DNA of 64,000 bases, taken from Ancylostoma caninum (taxonomy: Eukaryota > Nematoda > Chromadorea > Rhabditida > Ancylostomatidae). Of this stretch, positions 1-12,233 are shown piece by piece. Under the pieces are notes generated by a model, which was given only the letters and a program-made list of their open reading frames with translations, ran no database searches and was not told where the DNA came from. Every line of letters starts with the position of its first letter. The first letter of the stretch is position 1. The DNA lies in the NCBI GenBank assembly GCA_037903475.1, contig JBAJFG010000452.1, positions 186,001 to 250,000 on the forward strand, given 5' to 3'. A program made the position numbers and the translations under genes.

Positions 1-9
1 GTCCCTTAC

Positions 10-162
10 ATAACACAAGTGCTCCGACTCGCCTCTGGCGAGTCTCGCACTTGCCCGCTTCGCGGGACCTTGGTACTCAGCTACCTTTACCACCATCCGT
101 CAAAACGGATGAAGCATACAGTTGCGAAGCTCGCCGTGAGCGAGTCGGAGCACTTGTTGTAT
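10..162. repeat. Short inverted-repeat MITE
   Basis: The left arm, starting ATAACACAAGTGCTCCGACT, recurs in reverse complement at the right end with few mismatches. The arms are about 40 bp. There is no coding capacity, so this looks like a non-autonomous DNA element. I could not fix its target duplication. Confidence 0.6.
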
Positions 163-262
163 ATAATTGATGTTTGCATCATTCTTTCGTTAAATGTGTC
201 CAGGTGATCCACTCAGAATCGATCGAAACGTAGCGCACTCGGAAAGGAGTATTTACGCTATT

Positions 263-687
263 CAACTTTACATAGCCCCAAAATCTTCAGAAAAAAAAAT
301 TTGGCTGAAACTTCACGTAGGGGGGTTATTCGAGGTGCTGAACACGAACATCGTATAAGTTTTGCACGATAACCCCGTTTTTTAATGGTTACGGTAGATG
401 TACTGTAGATATGGTACTTCGAGGAAGCCTCTCAAATTTTGCGTAGTGGGGTTTTTTGACGCCGACGACGAAAACCACCATTATTTTGCAAGCCACCTCC
501 GTTTTCTACCCGATATTGGCATTTTCTCTCAATTTCCTACCGTACACCTACCGTAACCCATGCAAAAATGGGGTTATGGTGCAAAATGGATACGATATTC
601 GTGCTCAGCACCTCAGACAACCCCCTTCCCCTTTATGGAAAGTCCCAGCCAAAAAAATCTTTGAAGATTTTGGGGCTAGTAAAGTTG
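263..687. repeat. Foldback element with long imperfect inverted arms
   Basis: The left arm (about 263-420) and right arm (about 540-687) are inverted copies. Both carry a motif reading AGCCCCAAAATCTTC and then a module close to GTGCTGAACACGAA followed by TTTTGCA. The same module occurs in the Helitron at 9.3-9.6 kb, in the 17-18 kb foldback and in the 50-51 kb foldback. The ORFs inside are short and unconvincing. Confidence 0.65.
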
Positions 688-974
688 AGTAGTGCCGTGA
701 TTATTCGTCCATTCGTCCACTCACAGAAAGAAGTTAAGCGGTATGCTTGTGCACTCCAAATCATGTTGCTATAGCAGGTTGGTATATATAGGTGTACTAA
801 AACTGTGTTGCTTTGGTAATCGCCTAGTCTTGCATGGGAAAATAAATTCCCCACCCAACCCCTTCCAAAGCTCTTGATTGCACACGGAGAGATCCCCAAG
901 GATTCAGCCACTGAGCACAACTCTTCCTTGTTTTTCTCGTTGTAGACGAAAAGATTCGCACATGAAACCTATAC

Positions 975-1081
975 CGTTCGACTCAGAATTGTGCCCGTGC
1001 CGCGCTAAAAATCATTGTCATTTAAGAGAAGCGCAGCTTAAATGACAATGATTTTTGCAGGGCACAATTCTGAGTCGAACG
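975..1081. repeat. Small palindromic foldback element
   Basis: The two halves, beginning CGTTCGACTCAGAATTGTGC, are nearly perfect inverted copies around a short centre, giving one long hairpin of about 107 nt. No ORF is present. Confidence 0.7.
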
Positions 1082-3289
1082 TTATAGTCATGTGTGTTTG
1101 TCTTCTGGATCGTGAGATATAAGCGATTACAGACAAACACAAAAACAGATGAGTTTTACTATATAGTGATGCGGAAGCTGAAGACTGCGGTGTTAGGAAC
1201 GTGGCATTATTTAAAGAGCATATCCGAATTTCCTCAAATTCCTTGTCATAGGCTTCTGCTCGAACGTGGCTGTGCCGCCATGTCGACAACCTGGTTATCC
1301 GGATCCTCGCAACTGTAGCTCGTGCAAATGCCCACGAATATTCGCAGGACAGTACTGTGAAAAACTGCCCGATGGTTCAGCACCGAATTGCAACGGATCT
1401 GTGATACAAGTGAGAATGTTGGCATCTCATTAAGTAGCGCCAATTCACGTTGTGGGTCCGAAATATACAGGCAATAATTAAGGCTACGTCGTCATCCTGG
1501 ACTACTCTCCAAGGTGTTGCTGGCGATCCGAACAGTTATTCACCTCAAACAGCGGCTACCGATTGCTTTTGGCACATTACGGTGCGAATTTTGAGTTGAC
1601 TAAAACCACTAATAGAATGACATCTGAATAATTCATGCAAATCTATCTCAATTTTGAACTGCTGCAAAATCACTGATGACATAAGCATGGGAGATTACTG
1701 AATTTCTAGTGTCAATGGAGGTTAAAGTTCTGAAAGAATCTCCTGATTGTAAAATACTCAAACAAGAGGAAATGGACGTATCAACATCAAGGACAAAGGA
1801 ATTTTTTTCACTGAAACTTCTCTAGGAGGAAGGATGTGATAACTGCTATGTGACACGCGGATCACGAATACAACACTGGTTGATTATAGAAGGAATATGA
1901 GGTATATGACGAATGGAGGATCTCCTCACACCTTAGCGGCAGCACATAGGGAAATCTTCATGCCGGAGATTCCTTTAATACCACTGTTATAAGGGACGTA
2001 GAAGTGTCACCGAAAAATGGAATCGCGCGAAATCAACCGAAACTATGTGCAGTCTTTCATGCGCCATATCGCGCTTCCTTAACATTTGCGTGTCCCACCA
2101 TGAGAAGGCACACGTGCTTCTGTATGTGTGCCTTCTCATGGTTCAAGCTCGTGTAAGCTGGCACCCAAACATCCACATTGGTATCAGCGTCCACGACAAT
2201 ATCTTCGTAGGTAGTTGTCAATTCCTGGTTTTTGGTTACTGCTATGATTTTTTAGCAACCAAGCACATGGTAAATAGCTAACTTTAAAAGTGAATATTTC
2301 TGTGCGTGCTGCTTTTGAAGGCAGCACCCGTCGAAATCTTCGACTCCTGGTTGAACCGTTAATAGTGGAACACACTCTTAGCCCATCACAAAACTTCAAC
2401 AAACACAAAGGATCGTGACTTGCCTGCGAAGGATTCCAAATCGAGGTCGCGAACAAAGTGAACACAGCAGCCCTGCATGCGTCAGCGCACACAGGCCGCG
2501 TTCGCTCTGTACAAACGTGTGTGCCCTTCGCGTGGCGGGACCCATGAGTGTCAAACGGAGCGCGCTTAGTCGCACGGGAGACAGCACCAAGACTTCGTGA
2601 ACTTCTCGTATTCGCGCTGTTTCACTGTTTGATACGAGTTCCCCAAAATCCTTAGGACGGTCGATATTAATATGCATAAAAACGAAAACAAACGTCACTT
2701 TTCCCTCGAATTTTATATACCCTTCCAATGAACATGTACACGTAAAGGAGAAAGTTCCATATTCTGGTGATTGCCCCACCAGAATCAGAACTTTGAATCA
2801 CATGGGGGAGAATTCTTCATGGAATAATACACGTCTTTATCTTCCACATATAGTAAGCGTTGCGGCATTGCAAGTCGGCTCTCAGCCCATTGGACAGCTA
2901 TATGTACACCAGAATAAATATTACTTTTCCTTGGAAAGTGGCCATAAAATATGGATTCTTTGTAAAGTGGGAGATCACTGCCTTTAGGTACCGGGCGATG
3001 GGCTAGAACTGAAAACAACTATCTGATGACGCTACTTTATATTATGTCCCTTGCTTACAATATTAGTGCAAGCATCTCCAAGGATTCGAAAGTAGTGCTT
3101 GGCACTCAAACACACGAAGCTACTTTTCTTTATCGAGATAGCGGATTTTTCAAGCGGAGTGGTGTCAAGAACCACATAAGCCTTAGCTGCTCTCCAGATC
3201 GCTAATCCATGAACTGGATGACCGACTCGGACTCCTTTCCAGGATTTTCAACCACTACTTGTGGCAAACAGTTACAATGAAGTTTACAG
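1082..3289. other. No supported gene; scattered repeat fragments
   Basis: Several ORFs of 60-130 codons occur on both strands but show no recognisable domain, no consistent splice structure and no signal peptide. Fragments near 2300-2330 carry the end motif of the TTAA MITE family (GGCAGCAC). A short hairpin lies at 2098-2141. Confidence 0.5.
2098..2141. repeat. Perfect 16-bp-arm hairpin
   Basis: CCATGAGAAGGCACAC is followed by 12 nt and then its exact reverse complement. It is shorter than a normal animal pre-miRNA, so it is either a small palindrome or the tip of an older foldback. Confidence 0.6.
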
Positions 3290-3608
3290 GCACCGGCCGG
3301 ACGACGAATTCAACTACGATTAAGCTCTCCACCAAAGCAATGTATGGAGGGATGCCCATGGCAGGCGATAGAGATCAACCTTGGGCAGTTCGACCTTTAC
3401 GGAATGATGTAAGGAGAAGCCTAAAATTTTGTGTCCTGAAACACAACTAATACACCATCTGTTTCTTCCCTCACTGGATTTCTGTTATAGAATGTGCTGC
3501 CCATCTTCAGCTGGCCAGATTTACACTTCCGTGAGCAACTTGGTGGCTATTCGTGGAACAACTCGCTACAATCAGCTCGCTTTTGGTCTCGATTATCGCA
3601 TCGTTTAA
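3290..3608 (+). CDS. Two-exon 3' fragment of an unrecognised Cys-containing protein family (copy 1)
   Basis: Exon 3290-3408 follows the acceptor TTTACAG and ends at the donor GTAAGG. Exon 3491-3608 follows TTATAG and ends at TAA. The phases agree and give 78 residues plus stop. The peptide contains RIQLRLSSPP, then CMEGCPW, EINLG, a CC pair and RYNQLAFGLDY. Copy 2 at 33.2-33.5 kb has the same frame, and many of the differences in the first exon fall at third codon positions, which shows the frame was under protein-level selection. Upstream exons and the start codon were not found, so the gene may be incomplete or its 5' part may lie further left. I do not recognise the family. Cysteines and compact exons would fit a secreted protein, but no signal peptide is visible. 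Confidence 0.55.
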
Positions 3609-4599
3609 TGAATCGTATTCACAAGTTTTCCCAATGTAGTTGTAGAATTATAAATCGAACGTGTCTATCATTCGCGTTGCTTGTTGTGTTACACAATCAG
3701 AACGAGGAAGAGTTCATTGACTGTGAATAAGAGAGAACAGGGAACGAGAAGAAGAATTGGACGTTTGTTGTTTTTAGTTTGCAAAATATGTATTATACTA
3801 TAATCACTACTCATCTTCGCGACGCTTTTCATCTAACAGCAGAAATTAGGAAGCTTCCGGTTGAAGAAGTAGCAAGTAATTGTTTGCAAATAAGCTTAGC
3901 GCTGCTATAAAGGTGAATATTGGAATCGTATCGTGGGCTTTTTTTTTGGGGGGGGGGGGGGGGGGGGATTCAGGACCAACGTATTAACAAATAGAGAGTA
4001 GGAGTCATAGAACGTGGACCAGCTGGGAAAGTCGCTAATTTTTTTTGTCGGGGCTTCTGTTCCCGCTGTCAGCTATTAGCTTTGTTTTGCAGCTTTTTAG
4101 CGGTTAATCGAAAGACAGAGACTGTACTTGGTTTAATTCTGCTGGCTCGAGACTTTTTTCCGAGTACAGCTAGTTCGGAGGCAAAATGACGCACGGATCC
4201 GAGACATATCCGAGGTTATCCCAGGCGGACATCGTGTATTTTTCGAGTTTTGCTCAACTAGACGACTTACCCAGCTTCGCATGGATGCTTTACTACCCCA
4301 GCTACCTCACACTGCTGGAGACTATTGCCATTGCCAATGTGTCTATCGAAAACGCATTTTGTTCTTGTGATCATGTTCAGCGTATTGAGGAACCCAGCAA
4401 AAACGTCCTCATCGCCCCATGGGGTAGAAAGGCGAGAAATCAATAAAAACGATAAATCAATATTACGAGAGTCACTGCTTTTTCGTTCACATGGGGAGAA
4501 TTTTTTAGAGGGTATTGCAAGTGGCGGCAGGAATGAGATAATGTAAGAGAATGAAGCTGAGCAGCGTCAGCGGATTCCATGTCCGAAACCACTTCTAAA
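3609..4599. other. No supported gene; contains a 20-G homopolymer
   Basis: A run of 20 G at 3948-3967 follows a T run. An 86-codon ORF from 4186 has no recognisable features and no conserved counterpart in the window. Confidence 0.5.
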
Positions 4600-4941
4600 A
4601 CAGTCAAAAGCGTGCCCGTCCGAAAGGAAAGTTTTTCTATGCTATTGATGGAGCCACAAGGAATGCTTTACCACCAGTCCCTAAATGGTGGCGATGGGCG
4701 ATGTCTACTCGCTACTCGAATCCAGAAGTCGGCGACCGCCATCTGTGAAAAAAAGAAGGGAAAGAGCAAATGCTCATCTTATGCAATATGATGCTCACAC
4801 ACGCATTGCAAACGCAAGCTGTGAGGCGACTCAGGACCCCGGCTGAGAATTTCTGCCACCCCATCCGTATTCGCCAGACCTGGTCCTGTCGGAATGTGAC
4901 CTTTTCCTGACCACGAACAACCACCTATGGAAAATGAGCCT
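4600..4941 (+). pseudogene. Mariner (DD34D) transposase relic
   Basis: Two frames joined by a shift in an A run near 4748 match the catalytic core of mariner transposases. The segment from about 4615 resembles the block around the first catalytic Asp, but the Asp position reads Glu. Next come QYDAHTRI in the position of the DNARPH block and, about 34 residues later, HPYSPDLVLSECDLF in the position of the HPPYSPDLAPSD block. An in-frame TGA lies between them and the third acidic residue reads Glu. The relic stops where a second TIR element begins, at 4942. It is inactive. Confidence 0.65.
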
Positions 4942-5858
4942 TACAGGGTGACAACAAAGTCTTTGGCCGAATATAACAAATTATAAGAAAGGGAGTAGAT
5001 GGGCTAGCAATCTGAAAATTTGTGTGGATTATGTAGAATTCATGTGCTTCGAGAATCTCTTCTTGGATTTCGGATAACTCTTTTGGCTTCTCTGTGGAGT
5101 CGCAAAAACCGTCGGCAACTGCAACGCTCGAGGGCCGCAAGTTGGTCGAACTTTTATGACCCGTTTTTTCGTTCGGTCTAAACCAAGGAAGCTGATATCT
5201 CAGCAAGAGTAAGCTCAAGTCCTGCGTTCTAAGTACTGCACCTCAGAGATACACAGTTCTTCGTTCCAGGAAGCACGCTAATTACTAAGCAGCTTTCGCC
5301 GTTTGGTGGAATCAGTAATTGGGGGGTCTGAACCAACCTTGTGCTGCCTTTTCTTTCATAACGTGAAGGAAAAACGTCAGATCTCCATCTTATTTTTACC
5401 AGATGTGCTCAAGCTTAGGAAATAATGTAGCTCTTAAGATTTTGCTCTGCCCACTTTGCCCCTTGTTTTGTAAATTTTAATAGCAAAAAGTTAGGGTGGC
5501 AATCTGTTGACCTTTTCCAGTCAAGAAAAGTATAATAGTTCAGGCACGGATCTCCCTAGGATAAAAAGGTTTTGCTCACTTGAGTACTGGGCAGAAAAGC
5601 GATGATTTGGGAAGCCAACTGAAAGGAATTCTTGGAGAAGATGTCGCCGAGACCCTACTTGCGGCCATTTCCATCTATACCTCGTTTCACGTTTGCAGAT
5701 CATACAAGACTCTAATAAAGTTATGGACTACGAAATTTTGCATGAGTATTTGAGAGATTTGGATAGTTAACGCAGATACAAAGTCATGGGTTTTCCGGCA
5801 AAGTGCAAGGAATAATTGCTACAAAGTCCTTGGCCAAAGACTTTGTTGTCACCCTGTA
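4942..5858. mobile_element. Tc1/mariner-type non-autonomous element with perfect TIRs
   Basis: The element spans 4944-5856. Its ends carry a perfect inverted repeat of about 26 bp, CAGGGTGACAACAAAGTCTT and onward into TGGCC. TA dinucleotides at 4942-4943 and 5857-5858 flank it, matching a TA target duplication. No transposase frame is recognisable inside. It lies against the end of the mariner relic, so it probably inserted into that older copy. Confidence 0.75.
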
Positions 5859-6584
5859 GTAATCATCAAGGACTTGAAATAGCTTTGTAGAAGTTTTTTT
5901 TTTGATTCACAGTCATCAAGGTTCTGGCTGAAGGGGAAAGAGGAGCTGACCAAGTGAAGGCGAAGCTACTACACAGTATTGGTGAATATATCATTAATTG
6001 AGATTCTATTTTAAAGAGGGAATCTGTTTCCAAAAATTCGTTGAGAGTATCGGAGGACTTTTCATCAACCCAATATACGATGTGATTCCTTTCATTCCAA
6101 TGCTTTGGTAATGTCATTTAGCAAAATCTCCCACCCGATGCATTTTACAGGGTACTCCTAGCTATGGCACCGTCGATCAGCGAGCTTTGGCAGCAATGAT
6201 TACAGACAAAGCCACAGACACCATCCGTAAGCCGCCCGACTTTGTCAACGCTATCATGTGAAAGTTTCGCCTTTTCTTTTCAAAGTTCGCATTACGACGT
6301 TCTCTGCTTTACTGTGGAGGAGTCTTTGGAGTTTGCTGATAGCACGACTCATGCCACTGCCCCATAAGCACCCCATCTAGACATTATCTGCTGAAATGGG
6401 TGGTGATGGTACCTATCAAGCATCTCATAGCGATGCATGCACGTTGCAACCCGCCAAGGTGGTTTTCAGCATGGCACTTTTCTCACATTTGGCTGCAAGA
6501 GGATCTGAAGAATAATGGATGGAAGATTAGTCGCTTTCACTTTCCGAAAGTCCATATTCCTCCTGAAGACCTAGTGGCTAATCC
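5859..6584. other. No supported gene
   Basis: ORFs up to 83 codons occur on both strands without motifs, splice logic or repeat support. I see nothing assignable. Confidence 0.5.
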
Positions 6585-8620
6585 TCCTATATAAAGACTG
6601 GTAAGGGTCCAGATTTTTCTGGCGTCAGGCCATGAGAGTCTTGTGAAATCTTTAGTGCAGTGTAGTGCATAGACAATGGTGGAGGGAGAGATGCGCAGAC
6701 GTCATACGAAAAACCGATTTATGGAGCGAGATGAGACTAGATCTTCGCGGGACCCGCAATTTCGAAATCCTTGCACAGTGAGTGTCCTACGCTGGCGGTC
6801 TCACAGCCAACCGATGAGACAGAGCTGGCAAGGCTTTAAGGCAGCACATCATACGAAGCAGAATAGCCACTGCTCTTCACTCAAAACCAACTGCTTCACC
6901 GCAGATCAGCATGGGCGAGATCCGTGTGCGGCCTGGGAGCCCTTTAGGCCTAGTGCAGCGGTGGTATCCGCCGCACTTCCCACATGCCGCACGTTCTCGT
7001 TCTAGCATCCGTCTGAGAACTCTGAGCGATTCAGCAGCCACGGAAGAGATTCCAGTTGTACACTCACATGCATAGAAAAAGTGCGTCATTACAGACCACT
7101 GTGACACTTCCTGTGACCAAGTATGTAACTATTCAAATTTTCTGGATAACTTCTAACTTCCTCCCATTGCTCTCGAGATTTACAAAGGGGAAGGACGCAC
7201 GGACGATAGGTGTGCCAGGGGTGAATAGTGGCAGATAATGTTATGTCGATGGAGTAGGGGTTGTACTGCGACTCAACGTTGCGAAAAAGCCAGGATAAGG
7301 GTTCGCAGATGGAGGAGGGGTCTGACATGGCCCAGGTGGGAGAAATGCCAGAATAAGGGTTCACCGATAGACGATGGGTCTGTGGTGGCCAAAAAGTGAG
7401 TGAATGACAGGAAACGGTGTTGCCGATGGAACAGGGGTCCGCTGTGGTCCAGGTGTGAGGAACACCAGCATACTGGTAAACTGAAGGGAGGATGAATCTG
7501 CTGTGGCCTGAAAGTTGAGGGAACGCCAGCATTGGGGTATAACGAAGGAAGTCTTCTGGGGCCTGAAAGTTAAGGGAACTCCAAGATACGGGTATTGTGG
7601 TCTGAAAATGTGGGTAATGCCAACATACGGGTTCGCTGGCATAGGAGAGGTCCGCTGTGCCTCTGGTGCAAGGAACGCCAGAATATGGATCTGTTGTAGC
7701 CAAAACTGTGAGAATGAAACGATACGGTTATGCAGATGGAAAGGTGGCTCAGTTGTTAAAAACGCCAGCATTTGGGTCTATCGAAGAGGGGATGAGTCTG
7801 CTGTGGCCTGAAAGCTAAGGGAACTCCAGGTCACGGATTCCTGAATGGTGGAGGGGATGTGCTGTGGTCCAAAAATGTGGAAAACGCCAAAATACGGGTT
7901 CGCTGGTGTAGGAGAGATCTGCTGTGCCCGAGGTGCGAAAAACGCCAGAATATGGGTCTGTTGTGGCCAAAACTGTGGGAATGCCAGGATGCGGTTATGA
8001 CGATGGAGTGGGGGTCCGCTGTGGCCAGGGTGTGAGGAACGCCAGGATATGGGGTACAATGAAGGGGGATGGGTCTGTTGTGCCCTAAAAGTGTGGGAAT
8101 CCCAGTATGCGGTTATGCCGATGGAGGGAAGGTCCGCTTTCACCAAATTGTGAGGAACGAGAAGATACTGTTGACGGATGGAGGAGGGGTCCGTTGGCCC
8201 AAGTGTGAGAAATAAAAGAATTCGAGTTCACCGATGGAAGATGAGTCTGCTTTGCCTTAAAGTGTGGGAATCTCAGGGTCATGGCGATAGGATAGGGGTC
8301 CGCTGTGGCCCAGGTATGAGGAACACCAGCATTCTGGTCCATCGAAGGAGGGATGGGTCTGCTGGGGCCTGAAAGTTGAGGGAACTCCAGGATAAGGGTT
8401 TGTGGATGGAGGAGGGGCTGCGCCGTGGTCTAAAAATGTAGGGTACGTCAAGGTAGGGGATCGCGGGTATAAGAGAGGTCTGCCGTGGTCCAGGTGCTTG
8501 CAACGCCAGAAATGTGGGTCTCCTGTCCGCTTAATGTGTGGTAATGGCAGGATGCGGTTATGCCGATGGAGGAGAGGTCCGCTTTGGCCCAGGTGTGAAT
8601 AACTGTGTGAATAGCTCAAT
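6585..8620 (+). mobile_element. Helitron-like element, copy A
   Basis: The left end begins TCCTATATAAAGACTGG. This resembles the TCCTATATAATAAAG start typical of Helitron 5' ends and is preceded by the same ATCC as in copy B. The unique part (6585 to about 7400) matches the inverted copy at 27.2-28.0 kb with few differences. The rest is a minisatellite. A 110-codon ORF from 6676 is disrupted in copy B and lacks Rep/helicase motifs, so the element is non-autonomous. The right end is not defined and I saw no clear CTRR terminus. Confidence 0.55.
7240..8600. repeat. Degenerate minisatellite, unit about 57-66 bp
   Basis: A unit containing GTCYGCTGTGG, then GTGTGAGGAACGCCAG, an ATACGGGTT block and GATGGAGGAGGGG recurs about 20 times with heavy divergence and alternate sub-types. 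Long antisense ORFs with repeated PYSGV- and ILAF-like peptides come from the repeat and change frame between units, so I do not regard them as genes. Confidence 0.75.
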
Positions 8621-9048
8621 GACCGGAAATGCTGCCTTAAAGAAAGATGTTCGTCCAACAACAATCTCAACTTGAATTATTTCGAGTTCTTAATTACACT
8701 GTGTCGGTTACAGCAAATAGTCGACAGTTACTAGATTCATATAAATGACAAGCACGCGCAGAGTTGAGGATGACTAGCCATGGTAGGTGACATTTAAGAA
8801 TTGCGGTGACAACAAACGAGGGATGTATCATTGCATCGGAAAGTGAATTTGCATGGTGATGTGTGATAAAGAGTGCTCGAGCAAGGCGCATACAAGAAGT
8901 CCGGAGTTGGCTAGGCGGCCAGACTGGTAGAATACACGCATCTCATAAGGAGAATTTCGTACTTCGCTTCTATTTCAATTTCCTAAGGATTTCACAGGCG
9001 CGAAACTTTTGCACCTACCTCAACTGGCTGCCCCACCCCACTTTCTAG

Positions 9049-9769
9049 TCTGTATATATAAAAGTGAAAGTTTGTGTGCGTTTGTTTGTTTGTTTGTGTG
9101 TTTGTGTGTGTTCGTTTGTTTGTACGTTTGTATGTTACTTATAGAAATCGCGGAGAGTGAACGGATCCGGACCAAATTTTGCATGCAAGTCCGCCAGGGG
9201 CGGGCGGAGCTTATGGGCTACTTTGCACCTGGGATTGTCGATTGATTTATGGATTATATCGATTTTATTGATTTTTCTTTATTTTTGCCCAGCGGACAGT
9301 GGGGACATGTCTTCTGGGGTTCCTGAATATGCTGAATGCGAATATAATAACCATTTTGCACGAAATATTGATTTGTTGATTTCATCGATTTTTTCCATTT
9401 TCGCTCGCGAACGGACAAAGACATGTCTCCTGGGGTTTCTCCATACGCTGAACACGAATATGACAACCATTTTGCATGAAAGATCGATTTATTGGTTTTA
9501 TTGATTTTTGGCTCTTTCGCCCAATGGAGCGGTAAAGACATATCTCCTGGGGTTCCTCGATACGCTGAGTATGAATATGACAACCACTTTGTGCGAATAC
9601 ATCGATTCAATGTCAACGAAATAGCTTTGCTAACTTTTCGCCCACAAGTCGATGGGAAAGGGTCACCCGGGCTTTGCTAGCTTTGGTGGCTTTGGTGATA
9701 GTAATGGCCTCAGCAGTGTGATGTAGCCAAGGTAGTAAAAACTCGAGCGAAGCTGGGTACGGCAGCTAG
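9049..9769 (+). mobile_element. Non-autonomous Helitron with canonical 3' end
   Basis: The start region TCTGTATATATAAAAGTGAA followed by TTTGTTTGT repeats is typical of animal Helitron 5' ends. The right end reads CGAGCGAAGCTGGGTACGG and then CAGCTAG followed by T, which is the usual 3' hairpin plus CTAG terminus with a T target base. The exact 5' base is uncertain and could be 9044. No Rep/helicase is encoded. Confidence 0.75.
9250..9605. repeat. Three tandem units of about 115-120 bp inside the Helitron
   Basis: Each unit carries a block close to GACATGTCTYCTGGGGTT, then TACGCTGAACACGAATATGA, then CCATTTTGCA and an ATCGATTTATT segment. The middle block is the module also seen in the foldback elements of this window. 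Confidence 0.7.
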
Positions 9770-12233
9770 TCATTAATATAACGAATCGAAACTCACACAT
9801 TCAAAAATCCGCACCTTTTCGTGGCGGGACGCATGGGAGAGCGCAGGGCGAGCCCTTTAAGTTTGGGCACCAGGCCGCGGATTGGCTGTTTTTTATGCGT
9901 CAACCGGACCCTTCATAACCCTGACCCTTCTGATCCATGGTCTCCTTCTTCCGAGAGGTAAGCTTTTCTTGACAATTCCAGTTTGTGTCTAATTTTTCAT
10001 GCTGGAAGGTTTCCTTTGACGACGCCAGTTTTGTGGCTGCTTTTTTCTCATGGTGAAGGGTTATGCATCTATTTGAATACATATCTATTATGCTAACGGG
10101 GTAATTTGCAATGTTTTCGTCCTTTCCGCATAGATTAGACCGCACGAGTTCTTGCCTTTCAATCTTTCTCGCAACCTTTTTTTTTGACAATTGGAGTCAC
10201 CTGTACATTTATAATCGGTCCTGGTCATTTTGCTTTGTTTTTTTTTAAACCTTACATATTGCTCACCTATTCGAATCAACTGCGCGGTTTTGCAGAATTA
10301 TGACTGAAAGGACTGCTGTTGTAGTACATATAAGCCCTGCCGATTGCTGTCACTCGAGATCCTTATTTCCAGTTTACGTAACAGAGTCCACCACTATCTC
10401 CGCTTGCCCTTAGCACATCGTTCAATCATGTGATTGCTAGAAGTGATTTGGGGAGACGGTTTGATGCGTTTCACCGGTACCGTAGTTGGGAATACGGCAG
10501 AGAGAAAACAGAGAGAAAAAGAACGTAGGCATGTATGCAGCAACTAGAGAGGAAGGAGAGAAAAGGTTTTCCGTACGGTTGCTCAACGGTTATCGTCGCG
10601 ATTGAAACCGAATATAAACGTTGCGGAAATATTCTTTGTATTTAGCCACCTGATACTTCTTTGCATTTGTTTCGCAAAATTTCATTGCTTTCAACGACCA
10701 TTAATTGAGTGGAAGTTTTCCTTTTTTCCATAAATCGGTGACCATCACTTATTCTTACATGGAGAGCGCAAAAATGTTTTTGACAAGTCGTCTACGTTCT
10801 ACAGGGAACGTCAATCACGACTACACCTCTCTACCGCATGGAGCGCTGCACCATCTATTGGCTTGGGCGTGCAAACACTGGACATCTACAGCACCCACCC
10901 TCGCCGCGTAAGGGAAGCGGCACTCACTTGGCGGAAAGGAGCAATAGTGATTGAGGCTCTCTTGAAGTTGTTAATGGTAAGCCTTCTGTCAGCCTACATG
11001 TCATGTTAGAGAGCTCACGGAATATATGTAGAGGTGCGTGGAACGGCCCATCCGAAACTTTGGGAGGGGGGGGGGGGAGGAGGGGATGAGGATGTTTGCA
11101 AATCTAGAGGCACCACGGCCGAACTGGCAGGAAACGATGATTCGATCAGCTATTACCATTGTATTTGGTAGTGTTAAAAAAAGATTGCGTTCTTTTCTAC
11201 CAATTTACCACTTTTCCTACCATTACCTTTCGGTGAGTTTCTTCATTAGTTTTATTCCAAACAGCTAGCCAATTCGGAGTATTCCGGCGAATCGGCCGCG
11301 CTGCAGCCACGCTGTCTCTAAATTTCCTACCGGCCTCATCTACACCATCGTTTCGGATGGGCTGTCAGAATCCCAAAAACAACTTGTCAACAAACATTTG
11401 GCGAGCAAGTTTCTGATCGCATCTGAAACTCGCTTTTCCAAAAGCTTGTCGACAACTTGGTTTTGCACTTTCCTGTCGACGACTTGTTCGCCCAAAAGCT
11501 TGTTGACAACTTGTTCTTTCCCTTCCTTGCCGACGGGTTGTTGACCGTATGAACATGCTCTTGGCCCGTTCTTCACTGACAATCTTTCAGCTCTACAAAA
11601 TTGCTAAAAGTAGGACTTGTGGAGGATAGCGTAACCACTCAGATCCCCTGGAGCAAGTTGCAGACAGGGATTTCTCAAAACAACTTGCAAACAAGCTCAA
11701 ATAAAGTGTTTTGCAAGCTTTTGCTTAGAAAACATGCGAACTAGTAGACACGAAGAATGGATTCTGAAGAAAAAATTGCCGGTGGGATGGTGACTGCGTC
11801 TGTTTTTGGAGTTCCAAAGAATTGATGGCTATTGCAGTTGAATATTAGCCGATATTTTTCGGATCTCTGAATGTGATAATCCAAGCGGCTCGCTCGGATT
11901 TGATTGAGGAAAAAGAATGGTCCCTTCATGTCGGCATGGGTCATCAAATAACTTGTTATGACGAGATATAAAATCCGCAGCATTCATGGAGATTTTCACC
12001 TTCGAAGGGAGCCGCTTACCGTGTAGTCGACCACAGGACAATCACAAGATTAAGTTGAGCACAACGAATAGAGGCTTATCTGCGAAGATACTGCCGTAGA
12101 CACGTACGCCGCTCTGGACAAAAGGTGTTCCGTCGCTTCAGCTAAAACCATCCCCTGGGTGCGCGTAAGTGGTTTGTGGTCGGTTTTCCGCGTATTTCAC
12201 GCTACTTCATCATTGTCAATGAGTTCGTCGGCC
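9770..12233. other. No supported gene; short clustered repeats near 11.4 kb
   Basis: At 11390-11540 the motif AAAGCTTGTYGACAACTTG recurs three to four times at about 40-45 bp, giving an antisense ORF with EQVV/KLL periodicity. A G-rich run lies at 11063-11080. No start, splice or domain evidence supports a gene. Confidence 0.45.

Noticed and set aside
7089..8670. Long antisense ORFs with repeated PYSGV/ILAF-like peptides
   Set aside because: They follow the minisatellite, change frame from unit to unit because the unit is not a multiple of three, and have no start or splice context.
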